From positions 1 to 64,000 of IMG/VR virus record IMGVR_UViG_3300030099_004448: a stretch of 64,000 nt of DNA. The stretch is one strand, 5' to 3'. The stretch comes from a virus. Shown piece by piece: positions 51,217 through 60,364 of this stretch. The stretch's first letter is position 1, and each line of letters begins with the position of its first letter. The notes under the pieces are model-generated. The model made no database searches. It was not told the origin of the DNA and saw nothing but the letters and a program-made list of their open reading frames with translations. The position numbers were made by a program, and so were the translations under genes.

Positions 51217-53430
51217 ATGACCAAAGCTAAATCTTGTCCCCCAGGGAAGTACTGGTGTTATACTGATAAAAAATGTAAAAAAATTCCCATGGGATTTTAT
51301 GTGGGTCGTGGCGGTTATTTGTCAAGAGAAGATGAGAATGGTGAAGATGGTAAAAAGAACGGTAAGAAAAATGGTGGTGTTTCTAACGGCAATGGTAATG
51401 GGAATGGTGGTAATGGGAATGGGGGTGGTTCTTCTGGATCCAACGGGGGCAACGGCGGAGGAGGAATGAGTGAGGAATCAAATCCTCGTATTCCAAGAAA
51501 GAAGGGACAACCTGCGAATTCTAAGAAACACTCGGATTTATATACAGACGAAAATCCCAAGGGTACAATTCATGGACTTGGATTCAAAGATGTTGAAACT
51601 GCTAAAGCATCTGTATCTAAAATTCGCAATTCATCAAGATCTCATGCTCACAAAATCCAGGCAGCAGTTGCTATGGAACAGAGAGCAAGAGAAATGGGCA
51701 AAACTTCGGAAGCAGCAGTCTATCGAAAGTATATCAATTCCATGAAAAAGAAGACTAAAAAAATGAACGAAGAAATCATCACTGAAAAACGTGATGGTAA
51801 ATCTGCCAAGGACAAGGGTTATTCTCTCCGCGACTGGTTCAAAGGTGGTGGTTGGAAACAAACTGGTGGTAAATATGATGGTAAACCCTGTGCGAAACAA
51901 CCAGGTCAAAAAACTAAACCATTTTGTCGTGATGCAGATGATCGTGCTGCAATGAGTAAAGACGAAAGAAATAGAAGAGCCGCTAAAAAGCGCAGAGAAG
52001 ACCCAAATCCCGATAGAAAAGGAAAGGCAAAAATGGTAACCGATTCATACGATTTTTCAAACTGGAGAGACGAGTTCAAAGCACTCGAATTTGAAACTGT
52101 TGATATTATTGGCACAGAACCACTGAAACCAACTGAAGGTCTCGGAAGTGAGATGATTGAGGCAAAGGATAATTGCGGTTGTGGGAAAAATCCTTGCGAA
52201 ACCTATGGTGAGGGTGAACAAATTCCTAAAAATGTAAAGAAAATTGCTAAAGAATTAGACAAGGCAGTTGCCATGCATAAGGATCAAGCAAAAAGATTAA
52301 GAGCAGCAGGTATTTCTGAAGAAAATATTGATGAAAAATGTTGGAAAGGTTATGAAAAGAAAGGTATGAAGACCATGTTTGGTAAGAGATATCCAAACTG
52401 TGTCAAGAAAGAAGAAACAGAAGTCACAAAAGAGGGTGTCCTTGATGCCGCTCTGGAGACTGATAAGAAAATGGGTGAACTTCATAAGAAAGTTGACAAT
52501 GATGTCAAACGAATGAAGAAGGGTAAGAAGTTCAAAGAAGAATTAGAAGGCAACTTGAAAGAGATGTCTTCAGAAAAAGATATTAATAAAAAACTTCAGA
52601 AGAAGGTAAACTCTAAAGATCTAAATCCTTCAGAATATATTAAAAATACAAGACTGATGCCTGGTTCTGGTATTATTAAAAAATTACCAGAAGGAAATGC
52701 TGGACCAAGTACTCCCGTAAAACAATATGATGGTAAGTTTATGCCTAACCCAGGTGCTGGTAGACCTGGTAAGGTTAGGCTAAAACCAGGAACTCCTGCA
52801 GCATTAAGACTTGCTCATAAAGAGTATTCTGATTGGAGAACTGAACTCTTTGAAGGCGATGGTGATCATGAATACGAAATGGCCCGTCGTCAATTAGCAA
52901 CCATTAAAAATGCAGTTTCTCGTCTTGAGAAAAAGATGGGTGAAACTGGAGAGGGTGAACTCAAAGCATGGGTTCAGTCAAAGTTAACAAGATCTGCAGA
53001 TGACATCGATACAGTTGCAGATTATATGACTAACGAGGAGAATATCCAGGAAGGGGAAAAAGACGCTTGTTACCACAAAGTCAAGTCTCGTTATTCCGTA
53101 TGGCCTTCTGCATACGCATCTGGTGCATTAGTCAAGTGTCGTAAAGTCGGTGCAAAAAATTGGGGCAATAAGACTAAGAAAGAAGAAATTCAGTATATGA
53201 ACACTGAAGACTATCAAAGGATACAGGAATATGGTAACGTTTACACTATAATAGTGTTATGGAGAGGTAAGTCCCATCGCTTGCAACTTTTCTTCCAGGG
53301 TACGGCAAGACCTTCCCGAGATGAAGTTAAGAACGAAGTAGAAAAGATTTACCCAGGTGGAATGGTGAGTTACTACTTCCCCAGCGCCACCGATCCAGGT
53401 AAACCAATTATTGTTTCTACAAGGAGTTGA
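51217..53430 (+). CDS. Mosaic Lys/Cys-rich protein between gp16 and gp17, 737 aa
   Basis: No enzyme motif seen. It is a string of short basic modules: a Cys-containing start (SCPPGKYWCYTDKKCKKIP); a Gly/Asn-rich linker (about 47-83); a helical part (TIHGLGFKDVETAKASVSKI, about 115-187); YSLRDWFKGGGWKQTGGKYD with Cys pairs (from 202), which I recognise as DUF5872-like; CWKGYEKKGMKTMFGKRYPN (375-394), common in marine phage proteins; CYHKVKSRYSVWPSAYASGA (618-637), also known from large DNA viruses; and a beta C-terminus (VYTIIVLWRGKSHRLQLFFQ). The charge and Cys pattern fit DNA or metal binding, perhaps packaged in the head. The location between the terminase genes suggests a packaging or capsid role. 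Function unknown. Confidence 0.75.
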   Translation: MTKAKSCPPGKYWCYTDKKCKKIPMGFYVGRGGYLSREDENGEDGKKNGKKNGGVSNGNGNGNGGNGNGGGSSGSNGGNGGGGMSEESNPRIPRKKGQPANSKKHSDLYTDENPKGTIHGLGFKDVETAKASVSKIRNSSRSHAHKIQAAVAMEQRAREMGKTSEAAVYRKYINSMKKKTKKMNEEIITEKRDGKSAKDKGYSLRDWFKGGGWKQTGGKYDGKPCAKQPGQKTKPFCRDADDRAAMSKDERNRRAAKKRREDPNPDRKGKAKMVTDSYDFSNWRDEFKALEFETVDIIGTEPLKPTEGLGSEMIEAKDNCGCGKNPCETYGEGEQIPKNVKKIAKELDKAVAMHKDQAKRLRAAGISEENIDEKCWKGYEKKGMKTMFGKRYPNCVKKEETEVTKEGVLDAALETDKKMGELHKKVDNDVKRMKKGKKFKEELEGNLKEMSSEKDINKKLQKKVNSKDLNPSEYIKNTRLMPGSGIIKKLPEGNAGPSTPVKQYDGKFMPNPGAGRPGKVRLKPGTPAALRLAHKEYSDWRTELFEGDGDHEYEMARRQLATIKNAVSRLEKKMGETGEGELKAWVQSKLTRSADDIDTVADYMTNEENIQEGEKDACYHKVKSRYSVWPSAYASGALVKCRKVGAKNWGNKTKKEEIQYMNTEDYQRIQEYGNVYTIIVLWRGKSHRLQLFFQGTARPSRDEVKNEVEKIYPGGMVSYYFPSATDPGKPIIVSTRS

Positions 53431-53432
53431 TC

Positions 53433-53600
53433 ATGCAAGACGACATCGAACTTTCAAACTTGACCAAAGCACTTGAGTACGAACGTCAATCTAGAGAGAT
53501 TGATAAGATGACTCTAACTGAAGCGAGAGAGTTCGCAAAGTCTTATTTAAAACTCTACTTTAAACAACAGGAAGTAATAGGTTCTATAGCAAACATGTGA
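53433..53600 (+). CDS. NblA-like small protein, 55 aa
   Basis: ATG at 53433 has a good ribosome binding site (AAGGAG, 53421-53426, inside the end of the previous gene), and TGA is at 53598-53600. The product begins MQDDIELSNLTKALEYERQS and is predicted as two helices with a turn at KMTLTEA. Length, the N-terminal E-L-S, the charged first helix, the M-T/S-x-x-x-A-R-E-F turn and the second helix with an aromatic/Gln end resemble NblA, the adaptor that directs phycobilisomes to proteolysis. NblA is known from some cyanophages. The match is by eye and weak at single positions. The alternative is a small helical packaging-associated protein, since small genes upstream of gp17 are common. The gene itself is well supported; its function is tentative. 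Confidence 0.6.
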   Translation: MQDDIELSNLTKALEYERQSREIDKMTLTEAREFAKSYLKLYFKQQEVIGSIANM

Positions 53601-53604
53601 TTTT

Positions 53605-55251
53605 ATGAGTGACGTATATCTTGGTAATCCTAATCTAAAAAAAGCGAATACACCAATTGAATTCACGGAAGAACAAATCCGTGAATTCATGAAGTGTAAA
53701 GAAGATCCTGTTTATTTCGCGAACAATTATATCAAGATTGTTTCACTAGACGAAGGTTTAACACAATTCCATCCATATCATTTCCAAGAGAAACTGATTA
53801 ATCGATTTCATGAGAATCGATTTAATATCTGTAAGATGCCACGACAGACAGGTAAGTCTACCACCGTGGTGTCTTATCTTTTACACTACGCAGTTTTCAA
53901 CGATAGTGTCAACATTGGTATTCTTGCAAACAAAGCGGCAACCGCAAGAGAACTTCTAGGAAGGTTACAAACTGCATACGAGAACTTACCTAAATGGATG
54001 CAACAGGGTATTATAGCCTGGAACAAAGGATCAATGGAGTTGGAAAATGGGAGTAAGATATTGGCAGCTTCTACGTCTGCGAGTGCTGTCCGAGGTATGT
54101 CATTCAACGTCCTCTTTCTCGACGAGTTCGCGTTCGTCCCAAATCACGTCGCTGATGACTTCTTTGCCTCTGTTTATCCTACTATTACTTCTGGTAAAAA
54201 CACCAAAGTAATCATTGTATCTACCCCGCACGGTATGAATCACTTCTACCGTATGTGGCATGATGCGGAAAAGAGTAAGAACGATTATATTCCAACTGAT
54301 GTTCACTGGTCTGAAGTCCCTGGTAGGGATTTGGAATGGAAAGAACAAACAATTAAGAACACATCTGAACAACAATTCAAAATCGAGTTTGAGTGCGAGT
54401 TCTTAGGATCTATTGATACTTTGATTACCGCAGCGAAATTAAAGTCTCTTGTTTATGATGATCCAATCAAAAGAAATGCAGGATTGGATATCTATGAAGA
54501 ACCAAAAGAAGATCACACATATGTTGTTACCGTTGACGTTGCAAGAGGTGTAGAAAAAGACTACTCTGCATTTTGTGTATGCGACACAACGTCATTTCCC
54601 TATAAGTTAGTTGCTAAGTATAGAAATAATACGATTAAACCAATTCTGTTTCCAAATATTATTAGAGATGTATCGAAGGCATACAATCAAGCATTTATAT
54701 TGGTAGAAGTTAATGACATTGGAGACCAAGTAGCATCGATCATTCACATGGACTTAGAGTATGACAACATACTCATGTGTTCCATGAGAGGTCGTGCGGG
54801 TCAAGTAGTTGGTCAAGGATTTTCTGGTAAGAAGACACAATTAGGTGTCAAGATGTCCAAAACCGTAAAGAAGATTGGATCTCTAAATCTAAAAGCGCTG
54901 ATTGAGGACGATAAGTTACTAGTATCTGATCTAGATGTAATTAGTGAGTTAACAACGTTTATCCAAAAATCAGGATCATTCGAGGCAGAAGAAGGTTGTA
55001 ATGATGATCTTGCAATGTGTCTTGTCATCTTTGCTTGGTTAGTTCAACAGGACTACTTTAAAGAAATGACGGACAACGATGTTCGTAAAAAAATATATGA
55101 AGACCAAAGAGATCAGATCGAAGCTGATATGGCACCATTTGGATTTATCAGTGATGGTTTAGATGACGAAGGAGTCATTATAGAAAATGATGGAACAATG
55201 TGGAAGACAGATGAATATGGTGACATGTCATATATGTGGGAATATCACTGA
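53605..55251 (+). CDS. 17: Terminase large subunit gp17
   Basis: Packaging motor ATPase and nuclease that docks on the portal and cuts concatemeric DNA. At 548 residues it compares with 610 in T4. Walker A is MPRQTGKST (78-86), Walker B LFLDE (170-174) with catalytic Glu174, and the coupling motif is at STPHG (206-210). The RNase H-like nuclease begins with VTVDVARG, where Asp311 is the first metal ligand; later acidic sites are in VEVNDIGDQ and CNDDLAMC. It starts 4 bases after the NblA-like gene and overlaps the zinc-ribbon gene by one base. Certain identity. Confidence 0.97.
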   Translation: MSDVYLGNPNLKKANTPIEFTEEQIREFMKCKEDPVYFANNYIKIVSLDEGLTQFHPYHFQEKLINRFHENRFNICKMPRQTGKSTTVVSYLLHYAVFNDSVNIGILANKAATARELLGRLQTAYENLPKWMQQGIIAWNKGSMELENGSKILAASTSASAVRGMSFNVLFLDEFAFVPNHVADDFFASVYPTITSGKNTKVIIVSTPHGMNHFYRMWHDAEKSKNDYIPTDVHWSEVPGRDLEWKEQTIKNTSEQQFKIEFECEFLGSIDTLITAAKLKSLVYDDPIKRNAGLDIYEEPKEDHTYVVTVDVARGVEKDYSAFCVCDTTSFPYKLVAKYRNNTIKPILFPNIIRDVSKAYNQAFILVEVNDIGDQVASIIHMDLEYDNILMCSMRGRAGQVVGQGFSGKKTQLGVKMSKTVKKIGSLNLKALIEDDKLLVSDLDVISELTTFIQKSGSFEAEEGCNDDLAMCLVIFAWLVQQDYFKEMTDNDVRKKIYEDQRDQIEADMAPFGFISDGLDDEGVIIENDGTMWKTDEYGDMSYMWEYH

Positions 55252-55478
55252 TGACTTTTGAAGAGTCATTTGAATTAGAACACTTATTTCTAGAAGAAAG
55301 AAAGTGTAGATCTTGTGGTCAGATAAAAAATTTATTGAATGATTTTTACTTAACAAGAAAAGATCGAGGCACTTTACCATCTGCATATTCTTATGAATGT
55401 AAAGAATGTACGGTAAAAAGAATTAAAACATCACGATCTAAAAATAAACAAGTTTATTGGGAGTATCCTGATTGGTAG
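55251..55478 (+). CDS. Small zinc-ribbon protein between gp17 and gp18, 75 aa
   Basis: ATG at 55251 shares its first base with the gp17 stop. Four cysteines in two pairs (CRSCGQIK near residue 19 and CKEC near 53), with a FYLTRKDRGTLPSAYSYE stretch between, fit a treble-clef or zinc-ribbon finger like the N-terminal part of endonuclease VII/HNH-type proteins. The catalytic half of such nucleases is missing, so nuclease activity is unlikely. A Lys/Arg-rich tail follows the second pair, which suits nucleic-acid binding. Coupling to gp17 suggests a link with packaging. Conserved position in cyanophages from memory; function unknown. Confidence 0.7.
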   Translation: MTFEESFELEHLFLEERKCRSCGQIKNLLNDFYLTRKDRGTLPSAYSYECKECTVKRIKTSRSKNKQVYWEYPDW

Positions 55479-55519
55479 GGTGTTCATGTACTGTTTCCCC
55501 ATTTGAAGCATCCAAATTT

Positions 55520-55526
55520 CTAAATA
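55520..55526 (+). promoter_or_regulatory. CTAAATA motif upstream of gp18
   Basis: Lies 38 bases before the gp18 ATG in an 85-base gap and is the only promoter-like element there. AGAGGGG at 55551-55557 is a strong ribosome binding site for gp18, a protein needed in many copies. A variant late promoter is a fair inference. Confidence 0.4.
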
Positions 55527-55563
55527 GTTTCAGTCATATGAATCTTCTTTAGAGGGGAAAGAC

Positions 55564-57996
55564 ATGTCGCTAAACTTAGTATCACCAGGCGTAAAAGTTA
55601 GAGAAGTTGATCTTACTGTAGGCAGAATTGATGCAGTAAACGATCAGGTGGGAGCAATTGCAGGTCCTTTTGCTAGAGGTCCAATCGGAGTACCTGTACT
55701 GGTGGAAACAGAACAAGACCTTCTCAATACCTTCGGTAAACCACAAGATACCGATGGTCAATATGAATATTGGATGAGTGCATCCTCTTACCTTTCTTAT
55801 GGTGGAACACTAAGAGTCATCAGAACAGATGACGATAATCTAGTCAACGCACACACTGGTGTTGCTGGTACTGTTCTTTCCCTAAAGATTAAGTCTCAAG
55901 AAGATTACGCTAATTCATATTCATCTGCTACAGAGTGGTATTACGCTTCAAGACAAGCTGGAACTTGGGCAAACAATCTTAAAGTTTGCACCATCGACGC
56001 AGCTGCTGACCAAAGAGTTTCTATTGGTACTTTTGGTCTATCTGTTGGGATGGGACTTACCTGTGGATTCTCAACAAATTATGCTGATCCATTCGATGGA
56101 ACTGTAAAGACATTTAATGGTTATACAAAAGGTATTATCACTAAGGTCAATAAAGGATCTGTTGATGTTAAGATGCTCAGCAGAACCGATAGTGCTACTG
56201 GAGTAACCAGTGCAATCGATTATGCAGAATCTGGACTTAATAGAATATTTGCTCAGGTAGAACAAGAAACTGGTACTTATTGGCAAGCGTTCAATAGTGT
56301 CGGTGCTGCAACTTCTCTAGAGAAGTTCAGAATTGAAAATGACGCTAGTGTAGGACTCGGTACAACTGTAATTACCACCAGTAATGCCGATATTCAAACT
56401 AGAATCAAGGAAAAGTCCGCAACTTTCCCAGGAGACCTAATTAGATCCCTGAACGGAACTTTCTCCGCAAGAGTTGTTGGATTCACAACTGGAGGAATTA
56501 TTGTTGATACTGCATCACCAGTTGCACTTGCAGCTACAACTTTAGTCGTTACTTACACTAGAGACGCCAACGAAGCTACTGATGACAACGGAGAAGGTTT
56601 ACTTCCAACCTCATCAGCAAACCAAGTAAATGACTGGTATGATCAACAAACTTTAGGATTGGATAATTCTACAGTTCATTGGAAGAACATTGCACCTAGA
56701 CCAGGTACTTCACAGTATGCTGATGTTAGAAGTGGCAAAAATGATGAGATGCACGTTGTCATTGTTGATGACAATGGATCTGTAAGTGGTGTTTCTGGAA
56801 ACATTCTTGAGAAGTTCACCAACCTTTCTAAGGCTACTGACGCAAGAATTACTCCAAGTGAGAATATCTACTATAAGAACTACATTGCGAACAATTCGAG
56901 TTATCTCTTTGCAGGTGCAGTAGATTCTCTGTCATCACCAGAATTCACAACTCTAGATGGATATGTCCTCGCTAGTGGTGCAGATATCACATGGGGTCAA
57001 GAAGCAAGTGGAGTCACCTTCGGTCTTCTTGGAAATAAGACATACACTCTTGACAATGGTGCAGATTATGGTGCAACCAATGGATTTGCTCCAACACTTG
57101 CGAACGTAATTTCTAGTTATACAGTTCTAGAAAATCCCGCAGAATATGACGTAAACTTCTTGATTCAAGGACCAAGTGGTGGTGATACTCTGTTTGAATC
57201 ACAAGCAAAAGCAAACAAACTAATTGCAATTGCAGAAGGTAGAAAGGATTGTGTTGCTTGCATCTCTCCACATAGAGCGGGAGTTGTTAACGTAACGAAC
57301 CCAACAAACCAAACAAATAATATTATTAACTTCTTTGATTCTGTTACGTCAAGTTCTTATGCTGTGTTTGACAGTGGTTATAAGTACATGTTTGACAGAT
57401 TCAACAATCAGTTCAGATATGTTCCATTGAATGCTGACGTTGCTGGTTTGATGGCAAGAACTTCCATCAATAATTATCCATGGTTCTCTCCAGCAGGTGC
57501 TCAGAGAGGTGTTATTAACAACGCAATTAAACTTGCATATAACCCAACTCAAGCACAAAGAGATCTTCTCTATCCTAAGAGAATTAACCCTGTTATCTTC
57601 TCACCTGGTTCTGGAATTATCCTATTCGGCGATAAGACTGGTCTTTCCTATGCATCTGCATTCGATAGAATCAACGTTCGCCGTCTCTTCCTCACTATCG
57701 AAGATACCATCCAGAGAGCAGCAAGAGATCAACTCTTTGAATTCAACGATGCGTTAACAAGATCTAATTTTGTTAACGTTGTTGAACCATACCTCCGCGA
57801 TGTCAAAGCGAAGAGAGGTATCACCGAGTTCCTCGTTGTTTGCGACGAGTCAAATAACACTCCAGATGTTATTGACGCAAATCAGTTTAGGGCTGACATT
57901 TTCGTTAAACCTGCAAGATCAATCAACTTCATTGGTCTCACCTTCGTTGCTAACCGAACTGGAATTAGCTTTGAAGAAGTTGTTGGATCCGTCTAA
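55564..57996 (+). CDS. 18: Tail sheath protein gp18
   Basis: Forms the contractile sheath. The start SLNLVSPGVKVREVDLTVGR, then GPFARGPIGVPVLVE and the C-terminal FLVVCDESNNTPDVIDANQF, RADIFVKPARSINFIGLTFV are sheath hallmarks; the C-terminal handshake part is well conserved. At 810 residues it is longer than T4 gp18 (659); extra residues lie in the outward-facing middle (about 110-360). It has a strong ribosome binding site, and the end of the gene uses codons like those of gp23. Firm call. Confidence 0.95.
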   Translation: MSLNLVSPGVKVREVDLTVGRIDAVNDQVGAIAGPFARGPIGVPVLVETEQDLLNTFGKPQDTDGQYEYWMSASSYLSYGGTLRVIRTDDDNLVNAHTGVAGTVLSLKIKSQEDYANSYSSATEWYYASRQAGTWANNLKVCTIDAAADQRVSIGTFGLSVGMGLTCGFSTNYADPFDGTVKTFNGYTKGIITKVNKGSVDVKMLSRTDSATGVTSAIDYAESGLNRIFAQVEQETGTYWQAFNSVGAATSLEKFRIENDASVGLGTTVITTSNADIQTRIKEKSATFPGDLIRSLNGTFSARVVGFTTGGIIVDTASPVALAATTLVVTYTRDANEATDDNGEGLLPTSSANQVNDWYDQQTLGLDNSTVHWKNIAPRPGTSQYADVRSGKNDEMHVVIVDDNGSVSGVSGNILEKFTNLSKATDARITPSENIYYKNYIANNSSYLFAGAVDSLSSPEFTTLDGYVLASGADITWGQEASGVTFGLLGNKTYTLDNGADYGATNGFAPTLANVISSYTVLENPAEYDVNFLIQGPSGGDTLFESQAKANKLIAIAEGRKDCVACISPHRAGVVNVTNPTNQTNNIINFFDSVTSSSYAVFDSGYKYMFDRFNNQFRYVPLNADVAGLMARTSINNYPWFSPAGAQRGVINNAIKLAYNPTQAQRDLLYPKRINPVIFSPGSGIILFGDKTGLSYASAFDRINVRRLFLTIEDTIQRAARDQLFEFNDALTRSNFVNVVEPYLRDVKAKRGITEFLVVCDESNNTPDVIDANQFRADIFVKPARSINFIGLTFVANRTGISFEEVVGSV

Positions 57997-58041
57997 TTAC
58001 ATTTTTCTTATCTTATAACCCTATTCTACAGGTAACGTTCA

Positions 58042-58662
58042 ATGGCCAATTCACCAAAATTTTCAGAAAGAACATTAGAAGATTTTAAATCAAGACTGAT
58101 TGGGGGCGGCGCTCGCCCTAATCTGTTTGAATGTGACATTATATTCCCTACTTTTGCAACTCCTGAGGGAGACAGTGCAGCAGGTGTAAATGAAATCACT
58201 AGATTCATGTGCAAGGCTGCACAACTTCCTGCATCCAATGTTGCAGAAATTCCAGTTCCTTTTAGAGGTAGAGTTCTGAAGGTCGCAGGAGATCGTAGTT
58301 TCGATCCATGGACTATTACTGTTGTCAACGATGTTGATTTCAGAATCAGAACTGCTTTTGAAAAGTGGATGAACGGAATCAACAAGCATGACGATAACTC
58401 TGGTCTTATTAATCCAGTTGATTATCAAAGACAGGCTCATGTTAAGCAACTCGGTAGAGCTTCTGGAACTGATTCAATTCCAGTTCTAAAACAGTATGAA
58501 TTCTACGGTGTTTTCCCAACAAACGTCAGTGAGATCGAAGTCTCTTATGATTCTTCAGATATCATTGAAGAGTTTACTGTAACTTTACAAGTTCAGTGGT
58601 GGGATGCACAGAATCCTAATGGTGATACTCAACTCGGAACAGAAGAGCCCGCAGCTACCTAA
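58042..58662 (+). CDS. 19: Tail tube protein gp19
   Basis: Builds the inner tube through which DNA passes. The start PKFSERTLEDFKSRLIGGGA, then ARPNLFECDIIFP, later PFRGRVLKVAGDRSF, FDPWTITVVNDVDFRIRTAF and LQVQWWDAQN are typical of gp19. At 206 residues it compares with 163 in T4. It follows gp18 by 45 bases; a T-rich stretch lies between but no hairpin, so both are probably on one transcript. Firm call. Confidence 0.94.
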   Translation: MANSPKFSERTLEDFKSRLIGGGARPNLFECDIIFPTFATPEGDSAAGVNEITRFMCKAAQLPASNVAEIPVPFRGRVLKVAGDRSFDPWTITVVNDVDFRIRTAFEKWMNGINKHDDNSGLINPVDYQRQAHVKQLGRASGTDSIPVLKQYEFYGVFPTNVSEIEVSYDSSDIIEEFTVTLQVQWWDAQNPNGDTQLGTEEPAAT

Positions 58663-58671
58663 TTGATATCA

Positions 58672-58679
58672 CATAAATA
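58672..58679 (+). promoter_or_regulatory. T4-type late promoter CATAAATA for gp20
   Basis: Matches NATAAATA, 30 bases before the gp20 ATG. Its last A is the first base of the hairpin that follows, and the expected start near 58685 lies at the end of the first arm. Confidence 0.7.
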
Positions 58680-58699
58680 ATAGAACGAAGAGTTCTATT
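58679..58699 (+). terminator. Hairpin between gp19 and gp20 overlapping the promoter
   Basis: AATAGAAC (58679-58686) pairs with GTTCTATT (58692-58699) around GAAGA, 8 bp, followed by only one more T. It could weakly stop read-through from gp19. Confidence 0.5.
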
Positions 58700-58708
58700 T
58701 GAGAATTA

Positions 58709-60361
58709 ATGCCTAAATTATTTGGTTTTAAATTCAAGGAAGACGACGGATCCAAAAAGTCCGTCGTCTCTCCTGTGCCGGAGAATCAAGAAGATTCTTC
58801 GGATTATTATGTTTCTAGCGGTTTTTATGGACAGTATGTTGACATAGAAGGCGTATATAAGTCAGAGTTTGATTTAATTAAAAGATATCGAGAAATGGCA
58901 TTACATCCTGAGGTGGATGGTGCTATTGAAGATGTAATAAACGAAGCGATCGTTTCCGATCAAAATGATTCTCCTGTTGAAATTGATCTGGAGAATGCTC
59001 CTTGTACGGATAAACTGAAAAGTTTAATCAGAGACGAATTCAAAAATATCAAATCTTTATTGCACTTTGATGATAGGTGTCATGAGATTCTAAGAAACTG
59101 GTATGTTGATGGACGTATTTACTATCATAAAGTAATTGATTTTAAAAAACCAGAACAAGGTATTCAGGAACTAAGATACATAGATCCACAAAAGATTCGT
59201 CATATTAGAAGAATTAAAAAGGATAAAAATAATCCACTCGGTCCAGCGATTGCAACTGTAAAAGGTGCTGGTGAAGTTTCTGCTCCACAAATTGAAGAGT
59301 ATTACGAATATGATCCTAATGGTCGTATGGGTAAACAAGCAGGATCATTTAAAACTGGTGCAGGTGCAGTAACTAGAATCTCGAAAGATGCAATCACCTA
59401 TGTCCACTCTGGTCTGGTAGATAGAAATAAAAATACAGTTCTTTCATATCTCCACAAAGCAATCAAGGCACTCAATCAACTTAGAATGATTGAAGACTCT
59501 TTGGTTATCTACAGACTATCAAGAGCACCAGAACGTAGAATTTTTTACATTGATGTTGGTAATCTACCAAAGATCAAAGCAGAACAATATCTGCGTGAAG
59601 TCATGAACCGTTATCGTAATAAGTTGGTTTATGATGCGAACACTGGAGAAGTTCGTGATGATCGCAAAATGATGAGTATGCTGGAAGATTTCTGGCTCCC
59701 TCGTCGCGAAGGTGGACGTGGAACCGAGATTACTACTTTACCTGGTGGACAAAATCTTGGCGAACTTGCAGATATTGAATACTTCCAAAAGAAACTATAC
59801 AGAGCACTAGGTGTTCCCGAGTCTAGACTTGCATCAGGAACTGGATTTAATCTTGGACGTTCTTCCGAAATTCTAAGAGACGAAATTAAGTTCACAAAGT
59901 TTGTCGGAAGAATGAGAAAGAGATTCTCACAAATTTTCCATGATATGTTGAGAACTCAATTACTCCTCAAGAACATTGTTTCTATGGAAGATTGGGATGC
60001 ATTATCAGAACACATTCAATATGATTACGTTTATGATAATCATTTCTCTGAACTAAAAGAGAATGAATTAATGAATGAAAGAGTTCAAACTGCAACTGCA
60101 CTCGAACCTTATATTGGTAGATATTATTCTGCAGATTATGTGAGAAGACATGTATTCAAACAGACTGATCAAGAAATCATAGAAATTGATGAGCAGATAA
60201 AAAAAGAAATTAAAGACGGAATCATTCCAGATCCAAGTCAATCAGTAGATCCAAGTACGGGACTACCACTAGACACTACTAATCTAGGGGCTGGTGGTGA
60301 TCCACAAGATCCAGAGGTTGACGGATCTGCCACAGAATTACCAGATGGTGGCGAGATATAA
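58709..60361 (+). CDS. 20: Portal vertex protein gp20
   Basis: Twelve copies form the portal where head assembly starts and through which DNA enters. At 550 residues it compares with 524 in T4. The hallmarks are YKSEFDLIKRYREMALHPEV then DGAIEDVINEAIV near 50-84, RIYYHKVID, LRYIDPQKIRHIRR, and SRAPERRIFYIDVGNLPKIK and GVPESRLASGTGFNLGRSSE in the second half. The tail is acidic with Pro/Gly (residues about 505-550). Late promoter upstream; the next promoter overlaps its stop codon. Certain identity. Confidence 0.96.
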   Translation: MPKLFGFKFKEDDGSKKSVVSPVPENQEDSSDYYVSSGFYGQYVDIEGVYKSEFDLIKRYREMALHPEVDGAIEDVINEAIVSDQNDSPVEIDLENAPCTDKLKSLIRDEFKNIKSLLHFDDRCHEILRNWYVDGRIYYHKVIDFKKPEQGIQELRYIDPQKIRHIRRIKKDKNNPLGPAIATVKGAGEVSAPQIEEYYEYDPNGRMGKQAGSFKTGAGAVTRISKDAITYVHSGLVDRNKNTVLSYLHKAIKALNQLRMIEDSLVIYRLSRAPERRIFYIDVGNLPKIKAEQYLREVMNRYRNKLVYDANTGEVRDDRKMMSMLEDFWLPRREGGRGTEITTLPGGQNLGELADIEYFQKKLYRALGVPESRLASGTGFNLGRSSEILRDEIKFTKFVGRMRKRFSQIFHDMLRTQLLLKNIVSMEDWDALSEHIQYDYVYDNHFSELKENELMNERVQTATALEPYIGRYYSADYVRRHVFKQTDQEIIEIDEQIKKEIKDGIIPDPSQSVDPSTGLPLDTTNLGAGGDPQDPEVDGSATELPDGGEI

Positions 60362-60364
60362 ATA
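60357..60364 (+). promoter_or_regulatory. T4-type late promoter TATAAATA at the gp20 stop
   Basis: Exact consensus overlapping the gp20 stop codon, 28 bases before the next ATG. AAATAAT (60360-60366) pairs with ATTATTT (60378-60384) over 7 bp, again putting the promoter in the first arm of an inverted repeat. Confidence 0.75.
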
